DNA of 64,000 bases, taken from positions 1 to 64,000 of the forward strand of contig JASAND010028127.1 of NCBI GenBank assembly GCA_030248195.1, written 5' to 3'. Origin of the DNA: Trissonchulus latispiculum. Its lineage: Eukaryota > Nematoda > Enoplea > Enoplida > Ironidae. The notes below the pieces were generated by a model. It worked only from the letters and a program-made list of their open reading frames with translations. It was not told the DNA's origin and made no database searches. A program made the translations under genes and the position numbers. The number at the start of each line of letters is the position of its first letter. Position 1 is the stretch's first letter. Positions 10,444 through 22,457 of this stretch are shown here, in pieces.

Positions 10444-12062
10444 TATTGGCCTAACCTGAATACGTATGAAACTGGTGTAGGATTAAAATTAGTACGTACG
10501 TGAGATCTAATATGAGAGAAATTAACTACAAAACCGAAATTAAGTGGAAAAAGTACGTAAAAAAGACTGGTTTTGGTTAAAAACTGGTTGACAAAATACA
10601 CCGAAAAACCTACAGAACTAGGTACAACTGGGTAATATTGGCCAGAAAAATGTGCGTATCAACAAGAATTGGACAATACGCACAAACAATGGCCCAAAAT
10701 ACGACAAAAAATACGTAGAATTACCGACAATATGTCCTAGTTTACGCCAAAAATACGTACGTATCCCTCAAAAAATGGCAGGGACACGCAGTAAACAGGC
10801 CAAAATTTTCGACAAAATTACGACAGTAATACAACAAGTACCCACAAAATGGAAGAAAAACCCCGAAATATGACCAGAAATTGAGACAAAAGTGAATTAG
10901 GACCCCAGGGAAAAATTGGAAATTTTACCCCCAAATTTAACAAAATTTACACAATACGACGAGACAAATACAAAATAATCCCTAAATAGTACGTACAGGA
11001 TTTTTCCTAACCCGGAAAAATACCTAGTGGGCCTGGATTTTTCTGGTTCCAGAAAAATCGAAAATATTTTCACTGGTTCCGGAAAATATTTTCCCCACAA
11101 AATACACGAAACGTACGTAAAATTTTACAAAAATTGGCGAGGTGGAGGCCGAAACTGGCAGCCTATTGTAAAGTTTTGGCCCCAAGGAATAGATAGATGG
11201 GCGACCAAAGACCTTTACGGGGGTGCTGTGCGCTTTAGGCTGGATACGCAACCCGGACTGGAGATAATTTTCCAGGCCGACCTCGACAAGCCTCGCCAAT
11301 TAAAACCCAATTATCGTGAAACTTAAGCTCAGCCCCGCTAAATTACCCCTAATCTAAGCCCTAATGTCCCTACTTACCGAAACTAGGCAACGCTAAAATA
11401 CAAAAGGCCAAGTGGCCGTGATACAATATTTAATAAAGACTGGAGGGGGGGTTTATATAGATGACAGAAATTTCGATTTACACTTACAGTATTGACAGGA
11501 ACATCCAAAGAAATGACAGCAGAATTAGAGCATGAAATATACCATAAATAATAGGCAGCGCGAATATAGGGGTTTACTAAATGCCCCGTTAGCAAGCCTT
11601 GGGGTCCTTGTCTAACCTATCACCAGGTTAGAGGTTCTTTACTCTTCTAACCCGAATTTCAAGAACGCTCAAGGCCCCCAAGTAACCGTGCAGAATATAG
11701 ATAGACAGAATTTTGAAGAGAAAGAAAACACGAAAAACCGACCGACCAATTCAAGCGCTAAACTAAGACTGACTGGGCTTTTTGAAAGTAACGAGAGAAC
11801 GTGCAATCACGCGATCACACGTGACTTGCCCAGCCAATCAAATTTTAGATGAGACTTTTGAGAGAATTTCGAAACCAAACTGACAAATTGCTGATCTATC
11901 TTTGCAAAAAGACATACAATTACAATATTTCAAACACAATTTATAAACTATCGGGGCAATTTTGACAAAAACGAGATACATAAGTTCGGACTAATTTTGG
12001 ATAAAGAATCTTTTTAAATAATAATAAAATATGACAGTAGGGCATCACCGCCCTACTGTACA
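10444..12062 (-). repeat. Leader and probable 5' LTR of element B
   Basis: Non-coding, AT-rich, upstream of the element B gag. It ends at TGTACA (12057-12062), exactly where unit sequence resumes, and TG...CA would suit an LTR edge. A perfect 9-bp stem hairpin (cagtagggc/gccctactg) sits at that edge. Another inverted pair, aaaatattttc/gaaaatatttt, lies near 11060-11090. I cannot place the inner LTR border or primer site because no second LTR is present for comparison. Confidence 0.5.
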
Positions 12063-12786
12063 CCAGAATCCACGATACAGGCGGCTGGCTCATCGGTGGA
12101 GTGGAACCAGGTGTTTTAGAAATTTTATAAAATAAAAATAAAAATATGAAAAACACGAATTAGGTTTCGCCGCTGGTCGCCTCATGATGTAATGTTAACA
12201 CATAAAAACATTGAACATAAAACATTAATAAAATGAGTGAATTAGGCAGAATATGAACATTAATTTTTGAGTATTTTTGATTTGATATCTATCCAAGTCC
12301 TTTGGCTATTGTAATTTAACCTTTGATTGAACCTTTCCTTTCCTTACCTTTCCTTACCCAGACTTGATTTCTTCGAAGTATGTTAAATTTTATATCAACC
12401 GAAAGCTCTCATTGTCATGAACATTTTTTCTTGGACCATTGCCCGCAAATGCAACAAATTCAAGTTATCTGTTGTTAAATGATCTTCGTGGTCAAGGCTT
12501 TCCTTTCGACGACGCAACAGCGATGTCAATTAGTTGAAGTTATGCTCCGTTTACTTGGCTGCGACTGTAAATGATGAGGGCTGTGCATCGACAGAGGAAC
12601 TGGAGTACGCAGAAATTAACGAATTTTATTTTATTTACTTTATTTTTGTTAAACTGAAAATTGCTGATCTAGGAACGTGAATTTATTCTACACTGGCATT
12701 CTTCCAATTTAGCAACCAGAGCACAAGCAACTGGGACATTAAACCAGTTTTAATGCTCGGCCGGATTGTGGCTGAGGCGGCAATTG

Positions 12787-12894
12787 GGCAAAACTGGTAC
12801 CTTCCGGCCTGTTCCAGCTGGTGGAGTAATGCCAACGGCCGGTCGAACAAGCCAACCGGCCGGTCAAAACAGGCCGGACGGAACCGGTTTTGCC
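12787..12894. repeat. CCGG-rich foldback hairpin
   Basis: Arms 'gggcaaaactggtacc' and 'ggaaccggttttgccc' extend to about 30 bp with a few mismatches, with CCGGCC repeats in the loop. The same structure is at 35447-35554 in unit 4. It may be a small foldback transposon or a cruciform-forming site. Confidence 0.6.
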
Positions 12895-13195
12895 CTATTT
12901 TTGATGCATTTTACAGAAGTTTTCGCAGTGAATAATGCCTACATTTACATGGGGTTCTGTATAGCAAACTATATCATGATGGCCATGAGTGATGACCGGC
13001 CAACAACTCTACATTGAACTTAATTAGGCTTTTAATTCGAGCACAAATTGTAGCGACTGTTTAGATGACGCTTTCGCGATAGCCCACATGCGGTTTTAAC
13101 CATATACTTTCAATGCTTGGCTTCAGCCTTTTTTCTACCCATGCTTTCCGAGCAGGCACAAATAGTTTTCAGCCAAAAACTTCGTCGCTATAGGT

Positions 13196-13440
13196 AAACG
13201 GGGGGCAGCCTGTGTTGCTAACGGACAACGCAGGTTGCCTTGGGGGCGACCGAGGCTAAATTCAGTTAATCTGAATTTGACCAATAACCGCACGCCGGCT
13301 TGGCTTGGGGATCACGTTTTCTATCCGTGATCTTCGCTGCTCCGCTTCTTGTCCGCCTTTTACAAATGGACTGCGGAGAGCAGCACCTTACAGGCCTACT
13401 ACAGTGCCTAACCGGTGGTTGAGTCCGAACTAAAAAAGAA
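13196..13440 (+). repeat. Retroposon 3' tail module, unit 2 (complete)
   Basis: Hairpins: GGCAGCCTGTGTTG with CAACGCAGGTTGCC (13204-13239), AAATTCAG with CTGAATTT (about 13258-13278), GATCACG with CGTGATC (13310-13332), and a CTCCGC/GCGGAG arm. It ends in an A-rich stretch. Equivalent copies lie at about 29310-29560 and, interrupted, at 35860-37506. Confidence 0.75.
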
Positions 13441-14396
13441 AAGAATGCTTGGCTTAGAGACTGCCTACGTTTCTAAATTTTTCGCAGATATGTTCGTTCG
13501 TTCTGATGTTAGGCCTATTCTGGCCAAATAGCAAGTTCAACTGGTATACTACGCTTCATCTTAATTGTTTTCTCTGCTGTCCACTTAACATCCATTTGTC
13601 CATTCTCTCTCTTTCGCTGAGATTTCGACTGCCTGGCGCAAAAGCTACAGAGAAAGCTGAGAGAACTTGCTTCACTTGCAGAAGTTACTCCTAAAAGCCG
13701 CCTACATTACGTTTTCCCTCAAAAGACAAACTTTTTCAAGTACAACAAGCTTATGTGAGCCATTATGCCGGTATGACTCAGCCACAACTTGAAACCATGA
13801 AAATCTAACACATTTTCAATTAAGTAATCCCTAGTCAAACGATTGCTACCTTGTTCTGATTTGTCTTAATAATTAAGTTTAGTAAGTTTCGGTCCCGACA
13901 TAAGTTTGATTTTTCAGTGTAATTTCTAAGTTTAGCCTCCGACAGCCTGTAAGTTCTCAGTCGCCTTCTCCTTCCAACCTCTTCTGCTTCCATACATAGC
14001 TCGAATACAAGGAGTGAAACTAGTGAAACTAAGTTATTGACTTGTCGTTTTAAATACTTGCCGTCTTCTACATTTGCTTGTTTTTGCTTCTGCTAATAGA
14101 AGACAGATATCGACATTCAATATAAAGGTAAACAGAAGTAATATTCCCACGGATAATGCTTGTAGGTTAGGTGATGCACTTAATTATCGCTAACTGCAAC
14201 TGATAATAATAACTGCTACTGGCATAGATTTTAAACGTAACTACAATTGACCGCATGCTCCTTACGGAAAGACAGCATAAACGGGTCCAGACGAGAGCCT
14301 AAAATGTTCAGTCAACATCAAAAATAACTACAATGATTTTATTGATGGAACTACAACTTTGACCATGTTGTTTCAACGTCATAACACTTAAACGTT

Positions 14397-15524
14397 TCAG
14401 GGGCAGAAGACGACGTTGTATTGGGAGTTTTGGTTTCCGTTGCTGCGGCAAGTGTATGTAGACGCTTGATCGTCGTAGGCGTAGCTGTAGGCGTCGGGAC
14501 AAATGGCTTTGATCTGCCCAGCGTAATTGACAGGCCAATCCTTGAGTTGACAGGTTTCTGGTCGATCGTGTCGATTGGCACAACAGTAGATATCCTGATG
14601 AAATTTCTCACAAGCACTTTGACAGGCAACCACTTGACCATTTTCACTGTACTTTAGTTGTTGAGGACATTGCCTGTTCAAATCCATTTTACATTGAGCC
14701 TTCTTGCAGTAGTACTGACCCGGTCCAGAAGTGAAGGTTCCAGGCTTCGGCTCCACAGAAACAGGCAAATTGTACCCATCAACCAAGCTGATATCGTAGT
14801 AGTCTTGGTTACCGTGGCCATCGAAGGTGAACTCAACCAGAGTATCCTTGTATGGTTGGTGCCCAAGGGATCTTCGACCCCAAAGTCGCCCCGACCAATG
14901 TGCAGGAACTGGGATAGTGACTCTGCCACCTCGATTAACGTTATACTGTTTACTGTTGGTAAACACGTGGACATTGTGAGGGCATCGGTTTTCTACGTGA
15001 AATGCATGACCTGCTAAAATATGAGAAGAACACTAGAATAACTATTTGCCAAGAATATCTAACTTACTTACTTACTTATTTTGAGAAAATATTAGACGGG
15101 TTATCTGTTTTATTCTAGTGCAGTTTGGTAAAGAGTACATAACTAACACAAACGTTATGGAAGCGCTTGCGATCAGGCCACTCTCGATCTCATCTATACG
15201 GTGACGAATGTCCCACGCAACTGACTACAATTCTGTACTCAACTGTTGTGTCAGATCACTCTCACAAGGACACGCTTGAAGCCGCTCTGAGTTATAATGG
15301 ACTCTATATAGTTATGTAGGTTAATGTTTCGTATTCAAGTTGCTATTTGTTATGATTCAAAAGCGAATAGTAAATTAAAACGACAATTAAGTTTGGATAG
15401 ATAAATCCCGTCATTTTAACATTGCACAATACAATCTGCTGTCATCTAGAGTACATTCAAACTCACCATATGCAGTGCTGATGCAGACAGCGAGGAGTAC
15501 AACTGCACAAAGAAGGTTTGCCAT
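14397..15524 (-). CDS. Thaumatin-like secreted protein, copy 2 (two exons)
   Basis: Exons 15467-15524 and 14397-15010 encode 223 residues with the same splice sites (G|GTGAGT donor, TTTTAGCAG acceptor) as copy 1. The exon-2 protein is the same as in copy 1, and exon 1 differs at residue 3 (Asn for Lys). Nucleotide differences in exon 2 are few and mostly silent. AATAAA lies at 14338-14343. The gene is 11.6 kb from copy 1 in the same orientation. Appears intact and expressible. Confidence 0.9.
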
Positions 15525-15572
15525 AACGTTACAAGGATCAAGCTGAGAATGAACAGAACTGGGACTTGATCG

Positions 15573-15579
15573 TATTTAA
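15573..15579 (-). promoter_or_regulatory. TATA-like box of copy 2
   Basis: TTAAATA on the minus strand, about 49 bp upstream of the ATG at 15524. Placement only; unproven. Confidence 0.35.
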
Positions 15580-15877
15580 GAAAATCGTGTTGGCGAAAAA
15601 GTAAGCGCAATTCAATGCCAGATGCAGCTGAACAAACAGGTGTCATGAGACAGCACGGCTGAGCAAAGCTGCAACTAAACGACTTGAATGATTTTCTTTG
15701 CATTTCTTAGCTCTCACTTCATGTGATTACTTTAGAGCCGTAGGAAGAGTGTTCTAACATTGAGCCAAAACAGCGCAAGGTTTTGAGTTCAAAGCAACGA
15801 AATAGTCATCTAAAACATGACTATATTTGAAGATGATTTGCTAAGACCACACCGTAAAGATTCAAAATGTACTCAGC

Positions 15878-16504
15878 ATGTTTTTTCATCAAAAATGCAC
15901 CTGGAATATGGCGACAGATGAGTTCTCAGAAGATCAAATTTTAAGACGATCGAATCTCATCATCTACAGTATCTACTTGAAGCATGATCAAGAAGAAAGG
16001 ATTATTTTGACACTCTACGTTGACGATCTTGTAGCCTCAAAAAACAAAGATACATTACAGAGAACACAGGATTTGCTGCTAAGTAAAAGACATGTGCGGA
16101 TTATTATCTTGGTGTTGGTTGAGATTAAATACGATGTCGAGAAATGAATCAGAAGAGATGTGTCGGAAAAAGTGCTGAAAATGTTTGGTATGCAGAACAG
16201 CAAGCAAGTTTCCACACCGGCGGATCCCTGATTCTAAACTTCAGAAAAGCTCTGATTCGAAACTTCAGAAAGAACTCGGGTTCGAAATTTTTTGATAGAG
16301 CTTAAAGTGTTACTACCAATCAGCTGCTGGCGGTTTGCTTTAAGCCGTTATTGCCATTCTCCCAGATTTGTCCGCCTTAGTGGGAGTCGTTTCTTTAAGT
16401 CAAACCCTGATGATTCGTATTGGGCAGCTTTGAAAAGAATCCTGCAATATCTACGGGGAACCACTAGCATTGGCTTACCTATAAAAGATCTGACGCTGGC
16501 CTAG
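15878..16504 (+). pseudogene. Ty1/copia RT fragment, unit 2
   Basis: Same decayed copia fragment as in unit 1, with YVDD in LTLYVDDLVAS and the SNPDDSYWAALKRIL segment. It differs from unit 1 by small indels (near 16128, 16270 and 16485), so the frames break at different places in each copy. This shows it is evolving without constraint. Confidence 0.75.
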
Positions 16505-17143
16505 ATTTACGCTGATTCTCAAATTCACATTCGGCGGGCGCAGAGTTGGACATGGACACACTTTGTCTGGCCGCGACCGCAGCCCTCAGGGTTATTTTGC
16601 GACCGCAAACTTTTGAATACTAACCCTGAATTCTATGCACAAATCCAGTTTTCAATTCACAATGTTTGTACACATCTCACCGCAGTCGGTATTCCATTTA
16701 GAGCTTGTGCAGCTTAGATATACGTAATTCGACAGCGCGATTGAAATTAACAAACAGTTTGGTTTCGTTGCTGCATTTGGAGTGTTCGATCATGGAATTC
16801 TATGTGTAGGTGTATTTTCTTTCACTTTAGAGTTGAGGCTACGTCTACAAACCCATCGGCAGCTTACTACAAACACTGCTTAAGCGATGGTTTCCCTCCC
16901 TTCGAGTATTTTTAACCTTTAATACTCATCTAATCTTAGATAGATATGGTATTGATAAAAAAGTGCAAATTTCAGCAAACTACATACGACAGGGTCGCGG
17001 AGTGCATAAACTTGAAAATTGAAAATGTTTCATATATTGCTGGTAGCTCATGGAAATTAACAGAAACCCATAAAATCAAGAAATTTGCAAAATTGAAATT
17101 AGACAAAAAGGTTAAACAAATTTAAAACCCGAAGCTACAGTAA

Positions 17144-17540
17144 TGTTAAAAACCTACTTTACTAACTGTTAATCCGCCCCAAATTACTCTACTTGTGTTT
17201 CGTGAATGATCAATGTATCAGACTTAAACAGCAACCATCTAGCTTATATAAGGTAGCTTAATTGCTTATGTAATCAGTATCGTTTGTTCTTCCATATGTG
17301 CTGCGGCCAGTAGTGCCACTTTATGGTCAATATTGCCTTCCATATATTATGCTTTATTAAACCAACCGTAAGTTCAAGTAAATACCATGCCTACTTTATC
17401 TTTTAATTAGGGAAGATCAGTTAGGGATATACTTTCTTTCTTTGCGAGTTGCACCTTAGGTTAGGACTTTAGTAGAACCTGCATTCGATTCGCCATCTAA
17501 GTGCCGGTTTAGTTACCGGACAGTAAACCGGTAGTTAACA
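17144..17540 (+). repeat. 5' LTR of element A, unit 2
   Basis: 397 bp, TGTTAA...TTAACA, the same length as the LTR in unit 1 and with few substitutions. No partner LTR was found downstream in this window. Confidence 0.9.
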
Positions 17541-17542
17541 TT

Positions 17543-17561
17543 TGGCGACCGTGACAGGACC
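17543..17561 (+). other. Primer-binding site of element A, unit 2
   Basis: Same TGGCGACCGTGACAGGACC as in unit 1, two bases after the LTR. A 1.05-kb leader without coding frame follows (to 18614). Confidence 0.6.
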
Positions 17562-18614
17562 ACTGTCCGGTTTGCTAAATTGAAAAAGTTTCAAATTTCG
17601 TGAATTTTCAAAAACGATTTTTGAACTTAATTTTGCGATTTATTGGGGTGGGTGTTTTTCCACAACCTTTGTGTCGAATTTTCTCGATACTGAGAAACCT
17701 TGACACGAAGGAAAGCAACAGAAGCTGAACTTGGAGCATTATTTGCAAATTTTTTGCAAAAAATCGTTACATTTTGGTAGTTTTTGTACCCCCCCAAGGG
17801 CAAATTTTGTCAAATTTTACAAATTCTGGCCTAAATAAAATTTGTGGGTACTCCCCAAGTGTTGTATAATTTTTGGGGACCCGTAATTGCTAGATTTTTG
17901 CAATTTTAGGCACTTTTTGGGCAAAATTTTGACCCACCCAAACCCCCCCTAAGGTCAAATTTCGTTGAATTTTGGTAAATTTTTGGCCGAATAATTTTTT
18001 GGGAACCCCCCAAGCGTGGTATAATTTTGGGGACCCATAATCGCCAAAATTTCGAAGTTTCGGAAATTTTAGGATAAAATTTCGAAACCCCCCAATCGAC
18101 CCAGAAATCGATTTTTGAACGATTTTTAGGCCGAATTGCTTCAAATTACGACCGTCCTAGGCGCAAACCGTCGTTCTAGGAGGATTTTCGACTGATTTTT
18201 GTGTCAAAAACGTAATTTTGACTTGATTTTGTACCCCCCCACCCTCTCCCCAAATTACCAATTTTTGGACATATTGTTGAAAATTTGTCAATTATCATCG
18301 CAAATGTCCTCCATAACAATAATCCCAACCCCCCCCTACCTGCGATGTAATCAGGAACGTTTATTTTGTTTTTTGAAGCAATTTGTCGACGATTTTTGCC
18401 ATTTTTTTGTGTACGTATCTAACTTTTTGATAATTTTTGGTAAAATTTTCCCGCCATTGAAGTAATTCCAGAAGAAGATATTTCTGATACGAGTTTTGGC
18501 AGCATTTGGGAGATTTTTGACCAAGTTTCTGATACAATCGAGAAAATCTACGTGGTAAATAGAAATCTGGAAACGCGATTACAAGCTCGTTTACGTGAAG
18601 AAAGAGAACAAAAA

Positions 18615-19877
18615 ATGGCCGAATTGAAGAATTTAATAACTCTTTTTAAGGGTTTGAGTAATTATAACAGGAGGGAAACCTCTCTAACTCCCGACGAATG
18701 GATAATAAGTTTTGAGGCCATTGCGAAGGCAAACGATATCGGCGAAGATAAATTTTACTCAATTTTATTGGCAAAATTGGGTGAAAAAGTTATCCATAGA
18801 CTTTCTTCTTTGGGAATGCCTGGTACGTACAGGGAGATGGTTGAACTCCTAAAAACGCTTTTTGAGCCAGTTCAGAAAACTGCCGTGGAACATTCTAGGC
18901 AATTTTATGTACGTACTCAAAAATCCAGCGAAAATGTTCAGGATTTTGTGTCAGATTTGGACATTTTGGCTAGAAAGGCATTTCCCAGGGCCACTGATGA
19001 CGAAAGGGCAGTATATATTTTCGAGCAACTCAGAAAAGGTCTCAAAAGCGTTGGAGTTTCGCTACTTTCTGATCTGGAAAGTTGGGGACATACAATGGTG
19101 AAGCTGCGAAAAATCGTGGTCCAACTTTCGCGTGTCGAAGAGGAATGCGACTCTGACTCAGCCGAGTCGGATAAATCGGAAAAGTCTGAAAAATCTGAAA
19201 AGGCAGAAAAAACCCGGAAAAGATCAAAACGGGGAAAATCTAAGGCGAAAGTTTGTACGGTTTCTTCGGACGAAACGGAGAAATTAGATCCTATAGACTT
19301 GAAACTCAAGGAATTAGAAGAGGAACTGAAAAAGGTCAAAATTCGAAATGCTCAGAGGGATTTGTTTCTCGAAGCTACGAAAGGTGAGCCAGAGGGCTCA
19401 GAAAAACCCTCTACGAGCTCAGCTTCTGGTGCGGTAAATGCCGTACAGGCATCTACAGAATCGAAGGAAAAACCTACTGACGAAAAGGCCGAAGATCAGA
19501 GGATTTGCAACAAATGTGGGAATCCTGGCCATATTTCGCCGCAATGCGCTCTAGGCTTAGACGGATTATCGCGGACTAGACGGATTATCGCGGACTATTC
19601 CAATCAAAATTCTGGCCGAATTTGGAATAGAGGAAACCGAGGAAACTATAACGGTCGAGGAGGCCGTCGGGGAGGAAATTCCAATAACCGGAATCAAAAT
19701 GCGAACGTTTTTGTGGACCCTAGTGGTCGGGTTTTTCGCACAAATCGTCAAAATGGCGTAAATTTCCTCACCCCTGTCCAACAGGAGATGGACCCTACTA
19801 GGCAGTTGGTGAATTTTCTGCAGAATTTTCAGCAAGCGGGGAGCACAGCAAATTCCGGGGGTGCCCCTCCGCAGTAG
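18615..19877 (+). CDS. Element A Gag (capsid and CCHC nucleocapsid)
   Basis: From the ATG of MAELKNLITLFKG the open frame runs 420 residues. The capsid part contains SFEAIAKANDI and a Glu/Ala-rich helix region. A charged Ser/Lys-Glu repeat region follows (residues about 195-225), and then a CCHC zinc knuckle CNKCGNPGHISPQC near residue 300. The C-terminus is RG/RGG-rich, typical of RNA-binding nucleocapsids. A perfect 19-bp tandem duplication at 19560-19597 is read in two different frames (LDGLSRT then RRIIADY), so it shifts the frame by one between the knuckle and the RG tail. The upstream GTG-initiated extension is unlikely to be used. Confidence 0.85.
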   Translation: MAELKNLITLFKGLSNYNRRETSLTPDEWIISFEAIAKANDIGEDKFYSILLAKLGEKVIHRLSSLGMPGTYREMVELLKTLFEPVQKTAVEHSRQFYVRTQKSSENVQDFVSDLDILARKAFPRATDDERAVYIFEQLRKGLKSVGVSLLSDLESWGHTMVKLRKIVVQLSRVEEECDSDSAESDKSEKSEKSEKAEKTRKRSKRGKSKAKVCTVSSDETEKLDPIDLKLKELEEELKKVKIRNAQRDLFLEATKGEPEGSEKPSTSSASGAVNAVQASTESKEKPTDEKAEDQRICNKCGNPGHISPQCALGLDGLSRTRRIIADYSNQNSGRIWNRGNRGNYNGRGGRRGGNSNNRNQNANVFVDPSGRVFRTNRQNGVNFLTPVQQEMDPTRQLVNFLQNFQQAGSTANSGGAPPQ

Positions 19878-19948
19878 GATCCCCACCCAGAAAGCCAAGT
19901 ACGTATATAACGCAGAAAAATCCGCAAGTCAATTTAATGTCGGAATAA

Positions 19949-21012
19949 ACCCCAAATTGTTTGGAGGGTCTCTCGAAACTTTTTAAGGATCAAAAGGTTT
20001 TAAGTGCTAATCAGATTTGTACAGTTTTTACACCTACGTATGCGGATGTTACTCGGGGTTCTAGATCTCAAAATTCTACGGAAAACCCCAGAAATCTTTT
20101 ACAGTCGGAATTGCAAAGGTTATTGCAAAATTTGGATATACGTACCTTGGTGGAGGCTTTAAATAGCCCTAACCCCCCACCCCTTTTTCCTCGATCTCCT
20201 CAGAATGGCCATAATGTACAGCAGAATCAACAGCAACGTGTACAGAATGTTTTATCTCAGCCGTTGATTCCACTTTTTCCTGTAAATTCTGGTAGAATTC
20301 AGAATAGAACGTTTAGAAGAGGTTTTTCTACATTTCCTCGAAATACATACAACGGAAATGCAAACTATCAGAATAATTCCCGCTACTACGCCTATAGTCG
20401 GGAGAATTATTCTAGAAATCAGTATTCTGCTCCACGTGTACCAAATTTTCGTGGAGGGCCACGAAATTTCAGAAATTGGAACGTGCGCCCCCCTTCCCAA
20501 AACACGTATGGTACGGGTTCAGGTACTACCCGAACTCCAGCTGGTGGCAACAATGGAAATGCTAATGCTATCTTGCAGTGCCACAACCTTTCACAACACA
20601 ACAACACAACACAACAAATCAAAACCAAAGTGCGCGTATTTGGGAAAACAGCAGGTTTTCAAGGGGAAACTCTGCCGCTCTCCCAAGTACAAATTGGCGC
20701 CAATATGTGACACAGCAAGGGACAACAGCAAGTCAGCAAGTACCTAGTGCTAGGGTAGCTGGGGTAGGTAGTCAGGAATCATCTGTAGGTAGGAATTCGA
20801 CGGTTCACGTCACTGACACTGGTGACCTAGTTCTGACGAATTCAAACAAGAAAGATGAAACCTGTACAACTAATGCTGCAAAAATTGTCAGATGCCTCAA
20901 AATACAAAAAGTCAGAGACGAAAAATGCAAATACAGCAAATGGAACGGAAACAACGTTGAATATGTCTCAAGACCAACTAGTTACACGATTAAATCGACT
21001 CAGAACAATTGA
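19949..21012 (+). pseudogene. Element A linker between gag and protease, frame-broken
   Basis: Opens after a TAA at 19946, in a different frame from gag. It reads an Asn/Gln/Arg/Gly-rich protein with no family I recognise (about 20000-20700), then passes to another frame near 20578-20710 and back to the first near 20855. It probably belongs to a longer Gag-Pol linker. Two frame changes and a TGA at 20708 interrupt it. Confidence 0.6.
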
Positions 21013-22183
21013 TGAGGCACCTGATTCCGAGGAAAGTGCAGCGAAAGATTCATTTTCGAATGTGGATAGGGAAACTAATGACGATAACAAACGAAAAGAC
21101 GAACCTAGCTCATCATCAAGTCGAATTCTTCGTTCAAATAAAAAGGTGAAATCTGTTCAGAAACGACGTTCTCATAAGATTCCAGACCCAGATTTCCCTG
21201 GAAGATTTCTTTTTGAGTATGATTCTTCTGAAAGTTCACAGTCAGACCAAAGTCAGTCTGAAACGTCAGATTTGGAAAATGATAATTTTGAAGTCAATCC
21301 TGTGAATTCTGTGAATCATGTTAATTCGCCAGAAAAGGCACCTAAAACTGACTTCGTGACGAATAATCGAAACTATTTAGCGGCTTTTGTGCATCAGGAT
21401 CAGTATTTTTTCGGTGCTCAGACCAAAATTCCACCGGTTCACTCACCGCTGATAGTAGCATCAGTGGGAGGTGTAAATACTTTGGCTCTTATTGATACGT
21501 GCGCTAATATTTCTGTGGTTTCTCAAAATTTTGTGGAACATCTAAAGCAAAAATGCCCGGAAAGTTTAACTTTTTGTGAAGGTGCTTGTGAACAAGCTAC
21601 TGCAGCTAACGGAACAGCCATCAATTTTTCTGGTACAGTGAAATTTGAACTTTCTTTTCAAGGCTACAGATGGACTCATGAGTATTTAATAAGTGAATTT
21701 TGTCCTTATGACATACTTCTTGGTATGGATTTTCTATCTTTTTACAACTGGTCAATGCTCATGGGACGCCATTCAGTTTACCATCCTTTGTTTAAAGAAG
21801 TTCCGTTGCTGGGGGCACCGCAAATTAGTAGTATTTTGCAAACTATTGGAAAAGCACAGCCAGCTGTTTCGAATATTTGTCTACGAGTAGGAACTACTAT
21901 TCCAGCGAACTCTGAGGCATGGGTTACTATAACTTGTGAGGACAGTCAACCAAAAATTGACCTGACTGATGATGAGTGGGACTTACCCTTTGTACGTACG
22001 AAATCATCAATTGTAAATACGAAAATAGCTCCTTGGCCTTCACGGTTTGAAGAATCGCCTAAGCTAGTGCGAAATTCTATGAGTATTTTGGAAAAGTACG
22101 ATTGCTATGTTGTTCCAGGAATTATCTCAAAAGGGGAAAACCCCAAGAAATCAGAGTGTGGAATTTTGGCGAAGAGCCTATGA
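20855..22183 (+). pseudogene. Element A protease region
   Basis: An acidic Ser-rich stretch is followed by a retropepsin-like domain. The catalytic motif reads IDTCANISVV at 21491 onwards, and the second conserved motif YDILLGMDFL is near 21708-21737. The usual flap-side residues between them look complete. Canonical retropepsins have D-[TS]-G at the active site; here the third residue is Cys (TGC at 21500-21502), one base from Gly. After 22183 the frame shifts to 22102-22460 and again before RT. Confidence 0.75.
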
Positions 22184-22457
22184 CTTTACATCCTGGAATG
22201 GTACTAGCCTATGCAGACGACTTAGTTTCTGTAAAAAATCGTCAAGGCAAGGAATCGTTTCTACAGTTGAGTGATACGTGGTTTGAAAAGGAGTACGTAT
22301 GTGAAGATGATCTACCTAAGTCTGTAAAAGCTGAAATTTTTTCTGCAACTGCTGAAAATACGTACGTGGATACACCTTCAACGTCTCAGAAACGCAAAAC
22401 GCGACAAAGGAACCTACACCAGAAGAACTGTACGAACAATTTCTCAAGGAAGCTCAA

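Larger units (their letters stand above)
12063..17143. repeat. Array unit 2 (most complete head)
   Basis: Starts 'ccagaatccacg', the same start as unit 4 (34722). The order is head, CCGG-rich hairpin, retroposon tail, gene, copia fragment, then gypsy LTR at 17144. The head has no coding frame. Unit 3 begins only at the equivalent of about 12967. Confidence 0.9.

Noticed and set aside
18552..18614. GTG start of gag giving 21 extra residues
   Set aside because: GTG is not a normal eukaryotic start; the first ATG (18615) begins the conserved part.
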